Below are positions 53,358 to 62,986 of a DNA stretch of 64,000 nucleotides, piece after piece. The position numbers were made by a program, and so were the translations under genes. The stretch is from Rhodoligotrophos appendicifer (lineage in GTDB: Bacteria; Pseudomonadota; Alphaproteobacteria; Rhizobiales; Im1): assembly GCF_007474605.1 (NCBI RefSeq), contig NZ_VHKL01000012.1, forward strand, positions 1 through 64,000. The letters run 5' to 3'. A model generated the notes under the pieces. It was given only the letters and a program-made list of their open reading frames with translations. It did no database searches and was not told the origin of the DNA. Every line of letters starts with the position of its first letter. The stretch's first letter is position 1.

Positions 53358-55436
53358 TCAGCTCGGAACGCCCGGGCCTGACTCGGGCATCGCCTGGATC
53401 CGGTCCGTTATCTTGCAGGCGAAGGCATAGATCAATGCCACTTCCTTCAGGCGGTCGAACCGGCCGGCGGCACCGGCATGTCCCGCCTCCATGTTCGTCT
53501 TGAACAACAGCAGGGCGTCATTGGTTCGAAGATCGCGAAGTTTTGCCACCCATTTCGCCGGCTCCCAATAGGTGACCCGCGGATCCGCCAGCCCCGCCAG
53601 GGCCAGCAGATGCGGATAGGCCTGGGCTGCGACATTGTCATAGGGCGAATAGGAGGCGATATAGGCGAAATCCTCCGCACTCTCGATGGGATTGCCCCAT
53701 TCCGGCCATTCCGGCGGCGTCAGGGGCAGGGTCGGGTCCAGCATGGTGTTGAGCACGTCCACGAAGGGCACTTCCGCGATGATCCCGCGGAACAGGTCCG
53801 GCGCCATGTTGGCGACCGCCCCCATCAGCATGCCCCCCGCCGAGCCGCCGAGCGCCACGATCTTGCCCTCGCTCGTGAAGCGCTCCCGCGCCAGGAACCG
53901 TCCTGCCGCGATGAAGTCGGTGAAGCTGTTCTTCTTGTTCAGCCTCTTGCCTTGGGCATACCAGCGATAGCCCTTGTCCTTGCCGCCCCTGATATGGGCG
54001 AGCGCATAGACGAAGCCGCGATCCACCAGCGACAGCCAATTCGCGTTGAAGGCCGCCGGGATCGTCATTCCATAGGCGCCATAGCCATAGAGCAGGCAGG
54101 GTGCGGAGCCGTTTAGCGGCGTGTCCTTGCGATACAGGATCGACACCGGCACCAGCTCCCCGTCATCCGCCGGTGCCATCACGCGCCGCGTCACATACTG
54201 CGCCGGGTCATGGCCGCTCGGCACCTCCTGCGTCTTGCGCAGGACGCGGCTGCGGTCGGCCATGTCGTAGTCATAGGCCTGCGCCGGGGTCGTCATGGAG
54301 GAATAGCTGAACCGCAAGGCGGTCGTATCGAATTCCAGGTTCTCGCCGAAGCCCAGGGCATAGGCCTCCTCGTCGAAATGGATCGAGTGCTCCGTCCCCG
54401 TGGCCCAGTCCCGGATGATGATCCGCGGCAGCCCCTCGAACCGCTCCAGCCGCACCAGATGGTCGCGAAACGTCTCCATCCCCAGGATGAAGCGGCCCGG
54501 ATCATGGGCCACGAGATCGCGCCAGTTCTCCCGCCTCGGTGCCGCCACCGGTGCCGTCACGATCTTGAAGTCCTCCGCCCCATCCGCATTGGTGAGGATC
54601 ACGAGGTCGCCGCCGCGATGGCCGACGCTGTATTCGACGCCCTTGTCGCGCGCCGCCACCAGCCTCGGGGCCTCCTGCGGCGCATCGGCATCGATGAGAT
54701 AGACCTCCGACGTCTCGTGGTCATGGGCCTGGATGCGGATGAACTTGCGGCTCTGGGTCTCGCCGATTCCCACGAAGAAGCCCTGGTCCTTCTCCTCATA
54801 GACCAGCACATCCGACTCCGCCGGCGTCCCCAGCACATGGGCATAGACCCGGCAGGGCTGGTGCCGATCGTCGTTCCACACATAGAAGAGCGTCCGCCCG
54901 TCATTGGCCCAGACCATGCTGCCGGTCGTATGGACGATCTCGTCGGCGAGCTCCTCGCCCGAGGCGATGTCCCGGATCTTGATCGTATAATATTCGCCGC
55001 CCGCCGCATCGAACCCATAGGCGATGAGCCCATGGTCGGGGCTGTGCGACACCGAGCCGAATCGGAAGAAGGCCATGCCGGCGCTCAACGCCCGGCCATC
55101 GAGCAGGATCTCGACCGGCCCGCCATCCCGCTTCTGCCGGCAATAGCGCGGATGCTCGGCCCCGCTTTCATATTGAAAGAAATAGGCAAACGGCCCGTCG
55201 GGGGCCGGCACGCCGCTGTCGTCCTCTTTCACCCGGCCGCGCAGTTCCTTGTACAGCGTCTCCTGGAACGCCTGCGTATCGGCCATCCCCGCTGCGGCCT
55301 GCGCATTCTCGCCGTCGAGCCAGGTGCGGATCTTGGGATCGAGCACGGACGGATCGCGCATCACCTCGCGCCAATTCTCCGCCCTGAGCCAGGCGTAAGG
55401 GTCGTCGAGGGTGATGCCGTGATAGACTTTCATCAT
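53358..55436 (-). CDS. ptrB: Oligopeptidase B (S9 prolyl oligopeptidase family)
   Basis: 692 residues, the usual length. A seven-bladed propeller region ([20 protein letters not shown], then a [12 protein letters not shown] blade) precedes the alpha/beta-hydrolase domain with the nucleophile GGSAGG, the YGAYG oxyanion segment and the catalytic-His region [14 protein letters not shown]. It cleaves short peptides after basic residues. ATG 55436 is chosen with AAGG seven bases upstream; the longer frame to 55670 runs antisense through the MaoC gene. The N-terminus is slightly shorter than in many homologs. Confidence 0.94.
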   Translation of the reverse strand: MMKVYHGITLDDPYAWLRAENWREVMRDPSVLDPKIRTWLDGENAQAAAGMADTQAFQETLYKELRGRVKEDDSGVPAPDGPFAYFFQYESGAEHPRYCRQKRDGGPVEILLDGRALSAGMAFFRFGSVSHSPDHGLIAYGFDAAGGEYYTIKIRDIASGEELADEIVHTTGSMVWANDGRTLFYVWNDDRHQPCRVYAHVLGTPAESDVLVYEEKDQGFFVGIGETQSRKFIRIQAHDHETSEVYLIDADAPQEAPRLVAARDKGVEYSVGHRGGDLVILTNADGAEDFKIVTAPVAAPRRENWRDLVAHDPGRFILGMETFRDHLVRLERFEGLPRIIIRDWATGTEHSIHFDEEAYALGFGENLEFDTTALRFSYSSMTTPAQAYDYDMADRSRVLRKTQEVPSGHDPAQYVTRRVMAPADDGELVPVSILYRKDTPLNGSAPCLLYGYGAYGMTIPAAFNANWLSLVDRGFVYALAHIRGGKDKGYRWYAQGKRLNKKNSFTDFIAAGRFLARERFTSEGKIVALGGSAGGMLMGAVANMAPDLFRGIIAEVPFVDVLNTMLDPTLPLTPPEWPEWGNPIESAEDFAYIASYSPYDNVAAQAYPHLLALAGLADPRVTYWEPAKWVAKLRDLRTNDALLLFKTNMEAGHAGAAGRFDRLKEVALIYAFACKITDRIQAMPESGPGVPS

Positions 55437-55569
55437 TATTGACCTTGCGAGTGTCCCTCGCCCCCAGGGGGAGAGGGGCCCATTGCATTTGCAACGGGAG
55501 GGTGAGAATGCGCTGCCCGCGACAAGCGCCAAGCCGGCTCCGTCCCAGGAGAACAGCGGCCGCGACGCA

Positions 55570-56022
55570 TCACTCGTAGAAGAGGGTGATGATCTCGGCG
55601 ACCGCCACGGGCTTGGCGACGCCGTCGCGCTCGATTGTAAACTCCGAGATGGTGCGCAGGGAGGCTGCACTCAAGACCGCCTTGGACAACGTCACCCGCC
55701 CGCGCAGCTTCGAGCCCACCGGAACGATGCCGGTGAAGCGCACCTTGTTGGCGCCGAAATTGATCATCCGCTTGACCGAGGCGACGGTGAAGATCTCGGA
55801 GGTGAAATGCGGGATCAGCGACAAAGTGAGGTAGCCATGGGCGATCGTATCCATGTCGAGTTCGGCGCGCGCCCGCGCCGGGTCCACATGGATCCACTGA
55901 TGGTCGTTGGTGGCATCCGCGAACCGGTTGATGCGGTCCTGGGTGATCTCGAGCCACTGGCTCACGCCGATCTCGCATCCTTCATCGGCCGCAAGTTCGG
56001 CAAGGCTGGAATAGATGCGCAT
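55570..56022 (-). CDS. MaoC-like (R)-specific enoyl-CoA hydratase
   Basis: 150 residues with a single hot-dog domain. The hydratase motif is ADATNDHQWIHVDPARARAE with catalytic D40 and H45, followed by TIAHGYLTLSL. It adds water to trans-2-enoyl-CoA or related thioesters. It sits 133 bases upstream of ptrB on the same strand, separated by a short GC-rich inverted stretch. Physiological substrate unknown. Confidence 0.92.
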   Translation of the reverse strand: MRIYSSLAELAADEGCEIGVSQWLEITQDRINRFADATNDHQWIHVDPARARAELDMDTIAHGYLTLSLIPHFTSEIFTVASVKRMINFGANKVRFTGIVPVGSKLRGRVTLSKAVLSAASLRTISEFTIERDGVAKPVAVAEIITLFYE

Positions 56023-56259
56023 GGGGCTCCGGCGAGAAGGGGACGAGGGATTGACCCGTCTCGATACAAGAGGACCCGTCCCTTGACCAGCCCTCCTCGA
56101 CGCCCCCAGCGGTCTTGCCCGGTGCTCCCGTGAAATTCAACGGCTTGCTGCCCGTTTCGCCTTGGCGCTCCGGGATCCCTTGGATATAAGCCGGACCGGG
56201 CTTGCATGACAGGTGCGCCTGACCTTTCCGCGGGGGTGGACGGAGGAGTTTTCGGCGAC

Positions 56260-58578
56260 ATGCTGTTGGCGGTTGTTTCAGGTTTTCTCTTGGCGGCCTT
56301 TGCCCCCCTGATCGCCCGTGCCTTTGCCGGTCTGGCCGGCTGGCTCCTGGCTCTTCTGCCCATCGCCCTGCTGGCCTATTTCATCACCTTCATCGGCCCC
56401 GTGTCGGGCGGTGCGGCCATCGCCGAGAGCCTCGCCTGGCTGCCGCAGCTGGGCATCGACCTGTCCTTCCGGCTGGACGGGCTGAGCCTCGTCTTCGCCC
56501 TCCTCATCACCGGCATCGGCGCCCTGATCCTCATCTATGCCGGTGCCTATCTGGCGGATCATCCCCAGCGCGGTCGCTTCTTCAGCTTCCTGCTGATGTT
56601 CATGGCCTCCATGCTCGGCCTGGTGCTCGCCGACAATGTGATCGCCTTCTTCGTCTTCTGGGAGCTCACTTCCCTCACCTCCTTCCTGCTGATCGGCTTC
56701 GACCATGAGCGCCCAGCCTCGCGTCGCGCCGCGGTCCAGGCCCTGGTCGTGACCGGTGGCGGCGGACTGGTCCTCATGGCGGGCCTCATCCTCATGGCCC
56801 TGACCACGGGCGCCTGGGACCTGTCGGGCCTCAATGCCGCCGGCGATCTGCTCCGCGGCCATGCCCTGTACGGCATCATGCTGGCTCTGGTGCTGGCGGG
56901 CGCCTTCACCAAATCCGCCCAGGTGCCGTTCCACTTCTGGCTGCCGAACGCCATGGAGGCGCCGACCCCGGTGAGCGCCTATCTCCATTCCGCCACCATG
57001 GTGAAGGCCGGCGTCTATCTCCTCATGCGCCTCACCCCGGCTCTGGGCGGCACCTCCGCCTGGATGATGACGCTCACTTTGTTCGGCGGTGCGACGCTGC
57101 TGGTCGGTGCCGCCCTCTCCCTGCGCCAGACCGACATGAAGCTCATCCTCGCCTATACGACGGTCGCCTCCCTCGGGCTTCTGGTCATGCTCACCGGCCT
57201 CGGCTCCGACATCGCCATCGAGGCCGCGGTGCTCTATCTGATCGCGCACGCGTTCTTCAAGGGCGCCCTGTTCATGCTCTCCGGCGCCGTCGACCATGGC
57301 AGCGGCACCCGCGACGTGACCCGCCTCTCCGGTCTCCGCGGCCCCATGCCCGTCACCTTCGCCATCGCCGTCCTGGCGGCGCTCTCCATGGCGGGCCTGC
57401 CGCCGCTTGCCGGCTTCCTCGCCAAGGAGACGATCTACGGCGCCACGGGGCTGGGGGTTGCGGCACTGGTCGCGATCCTCGGCAACGCCATGATGGTCAC
57501 CGCCGCCCTGGCCGTGGCCTGGGGCCCCTTCCGGGGCCCGGCCTCGTCGGCAGCGCAGCACGCCCATGAGGCCTCCCTGGGCCTCCTGCTCGGGCCCGGC
57601 CTTCTCGCCGTCGGCGCGCTGGTCGCGGGGCTCCTCGCCGCCCAGTTCGGCACCAGCTTCGCCGGCCCCATGGTCTCCGCCATTCTCGGCCGCCCGGTGC
57701 TTCTGGAGCTCTCCCTCTGGCATGGCGTGAACGCGGCCCTGATGATGAGCCTCGTGACCATCGCGCTGGGATTGGGCCTGTACGTCATCCTGCCGCGTCT
57801 CCGCCAGGCGATCGCCGCCTTCCTGGAGCGCCTGGGCCTTGGCGCCGACCGCGCCTATGATCTCGCCATGGAGGGGCTCGTCGCCCTCTCCCGCGCCATG
57901 CTCGCCATCATTCAGCCGGGCCAGCTTCGCCACTATATGCTGGGGACCTTCGCCGTCCTCGCCTTGGCCCTCTGGGTGCCGATCGTCCTCCACGGTTTGC
58001 CCTTGGCCGGCCCTTTCGTGCCGGGCATGCTGCTCGACGACTTCCCCGCCACGGGCATGATGATCCTCGGCGTGGTCGGCGCCGTCATGGTGCTCATGGC
58101 CACCACGCGCCTCAACGCCATCGTCGCGCTGGGCATCCAGGGCGTGGCGGTAGCCCTTCTGTTCCTGTTCTTCGCCGCACCGGATCTTGCCTTCACCCAG
58201 TTCATGGTCGAGATCCTGTCGGTGGTGATCCTGGCCCTGGTCATGAGCCGCCTGAAGCTCGATGCCATCGATCGCCGGAACCTGCCCGAGCGGCTTGTCC
58301 ACGGCGCCGTGGCCGTCGCCATTGCGCTCGGAATCGGCGTCACCTTGATGTCCCTGACCCAGCAGCCCCTGGATCTGAGCCTCACCGATTTCTTCGCCGC
58401 CAACAGCGTGCCCCTGGCCCATGGCCACAACATCGTCAACGTCATCCTCGTCGACTTCCGCGGGCTGGACACCCTGGGCGAGATCACCGTGGTGCTGATG
58501 ACCGGGCTCGCGGCCATCGCCCTGATCCGCAGCCGGCGCAGGCAGGCTAAGGGCAAGCCGGCCCGGGCGGCGGGGTAG
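56260..58578 (+). CDS. mrpA: Mrp Na+/H+ antiporter subunit A
   Basis: About 772 residues with some 20 membrane helices. The NuoL-like core has SFRLDGLSLVFALLITGIGA, FWELTSLTSFLLIGF, KSAQVPFHFWLPNAMEAPTP and VSAYLHSATMVKAGVYLLMR, containing the conserved proton-path Lys and His. The C-terminal part holds the MrpA-specific extension (TTRLNAIVALGIQGVAVALL). It exchanges Na+ or K+ for H+ at the membrane. ATG 56260 is preferred (GGAGGAG upstream); an ATG at 56206 would add 18 residues. First of seven contiguous mrp genes. Confidence 0.94.
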   Translation: MLLAVVSGFLLAAFAPLIARAFAGLAGWLLALLPIALLAYFITFIGPVSGGAAIAESLAWLPQLGIDLSFRLDGLSLVFALLITGIGALILIYAGAYLADHPQRGRFFSFLLMFMASMLGLVLADNVIAFFVFWELTSLTSFLLIGFDHERPASRRAAVQALVVTGGGGLVLMAGLILMALTTGAWDLSGLNAAGDLLRGHALYGIMLALVLAGAFTKSAQVPFHFWLPNAMEAPTPVSAYLHSATMVKAGVYLLMRLTPALGGTSAWMMTLTLFGGATLLVGAALSLRQTDMKLILAYTTVASLGLLVMLTGLGSDIAIEAAVLYLIAHAFFKGALFMLSGAVDHGSGTRDVTRLSGLRGPMPVTFAIAVLAALSMAGLPPLAGFLAKETIYGATGLGVAALVAILGNAMMVTAALAVAWGPFRGPASSAAQHAHEASLGLLLGPGLLAVGALVAGLLAAQFGTSFAGPMVSAILGRPVLLELSLWHGVNAALMMSLVTIALGLGLYVILPRLRQAIAAFLERLGLGADRAYDLAMEGLVALSRAMLAIIQPGQLRHYMLGTFAVLALALWVPIVLHGLPLAGPFVPGMLLDDFPATGMMILGVVGAVMVLMATTRLNAIVALGIQGVAVALLFLFFAAPDLAFTQFMVEILSVVILALVMSRLKLDAIDRRNLPERLVHGAVAVAIALGIGVTLMSLTQQPLDLSLTDFFAANSVPLAHGHNIVNVILVDFRGLDTLGEITVVLMTGLAAIALIRSRRRQAKGKPARAAG

Positions 58579-58587
58579 GAGCAGCCA

Positions 58588-59010
58588 ATGCAGACCCTCA
58601 TTCTCAAAACCGTGGCTCCGCTCCTGGCCGCCCTGATGATGATCTTCTCGGTCTTCGTCCTGCTGCGCGGCCATAATGAGCCCGGCGGCGGCTTCATCGG
58701 CGGCCTCATCGCCGCCTCGGCCCTGACCCTGTACGGCATCGCCTGCGGCGTCCGCGCCGTGCGCCGCGCCATCGTCATCCATCCCATCGCCATTGCCGGC
58801 ATCGGCGCCTTCCTCGCCGGCCTGAGCGGTCTGCCCTCCCATCCCGCCGGCGTCCCCTTCCTCACCGGTCTCTGGTGGTATCCCAAGCTCTCCGAGGTCA
58901 CCACCCTGGCCCTGTCCACGGCTCTGGTCTTCGACATCGGCGTCTGGCTGGTCGTGGTCGGCGCCATCAGCGGCATCGCGCTCGCCCTTGAGGAAAGGGA
59001 CTACGACTGA
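58588..59010 (+). CDS. mrpB: Mrp antiporter subunit B
   Basis: 140 residues, four membrane helices, with the MnhB motif [20 protein letters not shown] and [20 protein letters not shown]. It starts 10 bases after mrpA with a GGAG site, and its stop overlaps the mrpC start by one base. Confidence 0.95.
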   Translation: MQTLILKTVAPLLAALMMIFSVFVLLRGHNEPGGGFIGGLIAASALTLYGIACGVRAVRRAIVIHPIAIAGIGAFLAGLSGLPSHPAGVPFLTGLWWYPKLSEVTTLALSTALVFDIGVWLVVVGAISGIALALEERDYD

Positions 59011-59381
59011 TGGAGGCGCTGCTGTCGCTCACCGTCGCCGCCCTGTTCGGCGTCGCCGTCTATCTCCTGCTCTCCCGCAGCATCATCCGCCTGTTGCTGG
59101 GCATCGTCACCTTGGGCAACGCGACCAATCTTCTGATCTTCACCGCCGGCCGCATCACCGGCTTGGCGCCGCCTTTGGTGCCGGCGGGACAGGAGCAGGC
59201 GACCGAGGCCATGGCGAACGCCCTCCCTCAGGCGCTGATCCTGACCGCCATCGTCATCTCCTTCTCGCTCTTCGCCTATGTCCTGGTCCTGTCCTACCGC
59301 GCCTATCAGGAACTCGGCACCGACAATTCCGATGAGATGCGCCTTGCCGAGCCCGAGACCGGATCGGAGCCGGCGCCATGA
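59010..59381 (+). CDS. mrpC: Mrp antiporter subunit C (NuoK-like)
   Basis: 123 residues with three membrane helices: SIIRLLLGIVTLGNATNLLI and QALILTAIVISFSLFAYVLV. It is homologous to NuoK of complex I. It overlaps mrpB by one base and mrpD by four. Confidence 0.95.
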   Translation: MEALLSLTVAALFGVAVYLLLSRSIIRLLLGIVTLGNATNLLIFTAGRITGLAPPLVPAGQEQATEAMANALPQALILTAIVISFSLFAYVLVLSYRAYQELGTDNSDEMRLAEPETGSEPAP

Positions 59382-60892
59382 ACACGGTCCCGACGGAACA
59401 CGCCGATTGGCTCGTGATCCTGCCCGTCATCCTGCCGCTCATGGCCGGCGCCCTGGCCATCGCGTTGCGCTCTTTGGTGCGGATGCAGTCCTGGTTTGCG
59501 ATCCTGGTGCTGCTGGTTGAGCTTGCCCTCAACCTCGCCCTCTTCGACCGGGTCTCCTCCGACGGCATCCTCTCCCTCACCATGGGCAATTGGCTGCCGC
59601 CCTTCGGCATCAGCTTCACCGTGGACGTTCTCGGAGCGCTTCTCGCCCTCACCTCGACCTTCGTCTGCCTCGTCTGCTGCCTGTTTGCCTTTGCCGACAT
59701 CGACAAGCACACCGCCCGCTTCGGCTTCTACCCCATGCTGCTGGTCCTGGTCTGCGGCCTGAACGGGGCCTTCCTCACCGGCGACATCTTCAATCTCTAT
59801 GTCTGGCTGGAAGTTCTGCTGATCTGCACATTCGGCCTGATCATCCAGGGCGGCACCCGGGTCCAGCTCGACGGCGCCCTGAAATACGCCTTCCTCAACC
59901 TCGTCGCGACCACGATCTTCCTTGTAGCGACGGGTCTTCTCTACGGCGCCGTCGGCACTCTCAATTTCGCCGATCTGGTCACCAAGGTTCCAGCCTATTC
60001 CGAACAGGGCCTGATCGCGGTCATCGCCTTTCTCTATCTTTTTGCGCTGGCCATGAAATCGGCGGCCTTTCCGCTCTTCTTCTGGCTTCCGGCCTCTTAT
60101 CACACGCCGAAATTCGTCGTCTCCGCCCTGTTTGCGGGCCTGCTCACGAAGGTCGGCGTCTACGGCATCTACCGCATTTTCTCCGCCGTCTTCGCCGCCG
60201 GTCCCCTCGAATCCCGGCCGATCCTGCTCTGGGTCGCCGGCCTCACCATGGTGGTGGGCGCCATTGGAGCGCTCGCCCAAAGCGAGCTGCGCCGCATGCT
60301 GGGCTTCCTCGTGGTCAGCGGCATCGGCTTCATGCTCCTGGGCTTTGCCCTCGACAGCGAGGCGGGCCGCGCCGCGGGCATCTTCTACATCGTCCAATCC
60401 ATGCTGGTGACCTCCGGCCTCTATCTGCTAGCCGGCCTGGCCCGGTCGACCTCGGGCCAGGCTCAGCCCGGCGGGCTTTATGCGCGCGCCCCCCTCGTGG
60501 CGGCCTTGTTCCTGGTGCTCGGTTTCGCCACGGCGGGCCTGCCGCCCTTTTCCGGCTTTTGGCCGAAATTCATGCTGGTCCGCGACAGTCTGGACCAGGG
60601 TCTCGGCTGGGCGGCGGCGGCCGTTTTGCTGGCCGGTTTCTTCTCGACCCTGGCCATCGCCCGCACCTTCGCCGCGACCTTCTGGGCACCCGCCCGGGCC
60701 CAGCCGGGCAAGGAGCTTGTGCCGGCACCGCCTTTGTCTTGGGCCATGCTGGTGCCGGTGGTGGTCCTGGCCGCCGCAGCGCTCGGGCTCGGCCTCCTGC
60801 CGGCGCCCTTGTATGATGTCACTGCTGTGGCCGCGCGCGGCCTGGGTGATTACCAGCCTTACGTGGCCGCCGTATTCGGAGCCGGGCAATGA
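59378..60892 (+). CDS. mrpD: Mrp antiporter subunit D (NuoN/M-like)
   Basis: 504 residues, about 14 helices. Conserved features are VWLEVLLICTFGLIIQGG, the ALKYAFLNLVATTIFL helix with its Lys, FFWLPASYHTPKFVVSALFA and GLLTKVGVYGIYRIF. It is the second antiporter-like channel subunit of the complex. It overlaps mrpC and mrpE by four bases each (ATGA). Confidence 0.95.
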   Translation: MNTVPTEHADWLVILPVILPLMAGALAIALRSLVRMQSWFAILVLLVELALNLALFDRVSSDGILSLTMGNWLPPFGISFTVDVLGALLALTSTFVCLVCCLFAFADIDKHTARFGFYPMLLVLVCGLNGAFLTGDIFNLYVWLEVLLICTFGLIIQGGTRVQLDGALKYAFLNLVATTIFLVATGLLYGAVGTLNFADLVTKVPAYSEQGLIAVIAFLYLFALAMKSAAFPLFFWLPASYHTPKFVVSALFAGLLTKVGVYGIYRIFSAVFAAGPLESRPILLWVAGLTMVVGAIGALAQSELRRMLGFLVVSGIGFMLLGFALDSEAGRAAGIFYIVQSMLVTSGLYLLAGLARSTSGQAQPGGLYARAPLVAALFLVLGFATAGLPPFSGFWPKFMLVRDSLDQGLGWAAAAVLLAGFFSTLAIARTFAATFWAPARAQPGKELVPAPPLSWAMLVPVVVLAAAALGLGLLPAPLYDVTAVAARGLGDYQPYVAAVFGAGQ

Positions 60893-61365
60893 AGACGCTG
60901 CTTCCCACGAACATGGCTCTCGCCTTTCTCTGGGCGGCGATCACGGCGAATTTCAGCGTGATCAACATCGTCTTCGGCTTCGTCCTGGGCCTGCTTGCCC
61001 TGTGGATGGTGCGCGAGCAACTGGCCTCCGAAAGCTATTTCACCCGCCTCGGGCATTTCCTGCGGCTGGGCTTCATCTTCCTGCGCGAACTCACATTGTC
61101 GACCTGGAGCGTGGCGAAGCTGGCCTGGACGCCGACGCCGCAATACCGCCCGGCCTTCATCGCCTATCCCCTGAAGGTGCAGTCCAGCGCGGAGATCACC
61201 CTTCTCGCCAATCTGATCACTCTGACCCCCGGCACCTTGAGCGTCGACGTCTCCAATGACCGCTCGACCCTCTATATCCATGCCCTCGACGTCCCCGACA
61301 TTGAGGCGCTGCGGGCCTCCATCGCCGACAGCTTCGAACGCCGCATCGAGGAGGCCCTCCGATGA
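60889..61365 (+). CDS. mrpE: Mrp antiporter subunit E
   Basis: 158 residues with two N-terminal helices (MALAFLWAAITANFSVINIV) and the MnhE segment SAEITLLANLITLTPGTLSV-DVSNDRSTLYIHALDV. It overlaps both neighbours by four bases. Confidence 0.95.
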   Translation: MKTLLPTNMALAFLWAAITANFSVINIVFGFVLGLLALWMVREQLASESYFTRLGHFLRLGFIFLRELTLSTWSVAKLAWTPTPQYRPAFIAYPLKVQSSAEITLLANLITLTPGTLSVDVSNDRSTLYIHALDVPDIEALRASIADSFERRIEEALR

Positions 61366-61712
61366 CTGGCGCCGTCATTCTTTCATATGCCACCAACCTG
61401 GCCCTGATCGCCCTGCTCGCAGCCTTCGCCCTGACGATTTTCCGCCTGATCAAGGGCCCGAGCCTCCCCGATCGCATCGTCGCCCTCGACTTGCTGACGG
61501 TGATCGCGGTCGGCGTCATCCTGGTGCTGGCGGTCACCCGCCAGACCAGCGCCTTTGTCGACGTGGCCCTGGCCCTGGGACTGGTGGCGTTCCTGGCGAC
61601 CGTCGCCTTCGCGCGTTACGTGATTTCCCGCGGCCTGGACCGGGCCGGCGGTTCAGTGGAGACCGACGAGAACCAGTCGGCACCCCGCGCCAAGGGGGCG
61701 ACCCATGACTGA
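61362..61712 (+). CDS. mrpF: Mrp antiporter subunit F
   Basis: 116 residues, three helices. The MnhF motif FRLIKGPSLPDRIVALDLLT and the terminal VAFLATVAFARYVISRG are clear. It has a longer polar C-tail than many homologs. It overlaps mrpE by four and mrpG by eight bases. Confidence 0.95.
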   Translation: MTGAVILSYATNLALIALLAAFALTIFRLIKGPSLPDRIVALDLLTVIAVGVILVLAVTRQTSAFVDVALALGLVAFLATVAFARYVISRGLDRAGGSVETDENQSAPRAKGATHD

Positions 61713-62073
61713 CATCCTCGTGGCCCTTCTGCTGCTGGTCGGCGCCTTCCTCTGCCTGAGTGCGGCCCTTGGCGTGACCCGCTTTCCCGACGTCTATTCC
61801 CGCATGCATGCGGCCAGCAAGGCGGGGACCCTGGGCGTGGGCGTGCTCTTCGTCGCTGTCGCCGTTCAATTCTCCGACATCGACATCACCATCCGCGCCC
61901 TGGTCGGCATCGCCTTTTTCATTCTGACGGCGCCGATCTCGGCCCATTTGCTGGCGCGCGCCGCCTATTGGGCGGGCGTAAAGCCCTGGAGCGGCACCGG
62001 TGTCGATCATCTTGCCGGGCGTTACAAGAAAGATCTACATCGACTGGATGGCTTTCCTTTCGATAATCAATGA
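61705..62073 (+). CDS. mrpG: Mrp antiporter subunit G
   Basis: 122 residues, three helices: LLLLVGAFLCLSAALGVTRF-PDVYSRMHAASKAGTLGVG is the MnhG signature, followed by ALVGIAFFILTAPISAHLLA. It closes the complete seven-gene Mrp set. The antiporter supports pH homeostasis and Na+ tolerance. Confidence 0.95.
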   Translation: MTDILVALLLLVGAFLCLSAALGVTRFPDVYSRMHAASKAGTLGVGVLFVAVAVQFSDIDITIRALVGIAFFILTAPISAHLLARAAYWAGVKPWSGTGVDHLAGRYKKDLHRLDGFPFDNQ

Positions 62074-62360
62074 TCGATCAGACTCCACCTGCGACAAGCA
62101 AGCATATCGAAAGCATCTGGCTTTCACTTGAATGCAACAACGATATCTGTGATAAGCAGACGATGCTGTAGGAACATTCGCAGCAACGAATCGGAATTCT
62201 TTCCAGCTTTAGGTTGAAAGTCCCGACTTTCGGGAAAGATCACGTTGACCGGGAGCGAGTTCGTTTTCACGGCCTTAGGGTGCCGCGGGAATTTTGCTCT
62301 CTCCTTGCAGAGGGTTGATTGGAACAACCTCACATAGATTAAGAAGGAGCGATCACTATT

Positions 62361-62801
62361 ATGGACTCATCGACAGGTAATGACATCGGCGAAGGCAAGG
62401 GCGAACTTGCCGAACTCACTGCTGAGATCGTTGCAGCCTATGTTGCCAACAACGCTGTCCCCTCCGAATCTCTTCCGAGCCTGATCAAGGATGTCTATCG
62501 CGCGCTCAATGGCACGATGGAGCCTGAGGAGAAGCAGGTTGCGGAACTGAAGCCGGCCGTGCCGGTCCGCCGCTCGGTGACGCCCGACTACATTATCTGT
62601 CTCGAGGACGGCAAGAAGTTCAAGTCGCTGAAGCGTCATCTTCGCACCCAATACGAGATGACCCCGGAGCAGTATCGCGAGAAATGGGCCCTGCCGTCGG
62701 ACTATCCGATGGTCGCCCCCAATTACGCCGCCGCCCGCTCCGATCTGGCCAAACAGATGGGCCTCGGCCAAAAAAAGCGCCGCGCCCGCGCAGCAAAATA
62801 A
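62361..62801 (+). CDS. mucR: MucR/Ros-family transcriptional regulator
   Basis: 146 residues with the usual N-terminal oligomerisation region ([20 protein letters not shown]) and the Ros zinc-finger-like DNA-binding domain ([20 protein letters not shown] ... [15 protein letters not shown]). Aligned with the zinc ligands of Ros, C80 and H93 are kept but positions 83 and 98 are Asp and Tyr, so zinc binding is doubtful; zinc-free relatives still fold and bind DNA. MucR proteins are global silencers of AT-rich promoters. The 287-base upstream gap holds small inverted repeats (for example GGTTG ... CAACC just upstream), possibly for autoregulation. Confidence 0.93.
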   Translation: MDSSTGNDIGEGKGELAELTAEIVAAYVANNAVPSESLPSLIKDVYRALNGTMEPEEKQVAELKPAVPVRRSVTPDYIICLEDGKKFKSLKRHLRTQYEMTPEQYREKWALPSDYPMVAPNYAAARSDLAKQMGLGQKKRRARAAK

Positions 62802-62824
62802 CCACCCCGCCCCTGTGTGAAACC

Positions 62825-62982
62825 GTCATCCCGGACGCAGCGCAGCGCAGATCCGGGACCCCCTGCGGCTTGGGGTCTCATGCAGACAGAGATCCCGGGT
62901 CAAGCCCGGGATGACCCCATAAATCCCCCGTCATCCCGGACGAAGCGCAGCGCAGATCCGGGACCCCATGCGGCTCGGGGCC
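62825..62982. repeat. Two family A repeats between convergent mucR and methylmalonyl-CoA mutase
   Basis: A full unit lies at 62825-62915, with a short extra block TCTCATGCAGACAGA in its centre. A left-half unit follows at 62930-62982 and runs to within 5 bases of the mutase stop codon. Confidence 0.9.
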
Positions 62983-62986
62983 CCCC

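Noticed and set aside
55437-55670. N-terminal extension of oligopeptidase B to 55670
   Set aside because: The extension is antisense of the MaoC gene end, has low-complexity Ser/Pro/Arg content, and a good ribosome-binding site precedes ATG 55436.
56278-58842. Minus-strand open frame antisense to mrpA and mrpB
   Set aside because: Gly/Glu/His-rich antisense of membrane-helix codons; the mrp genes are clear.
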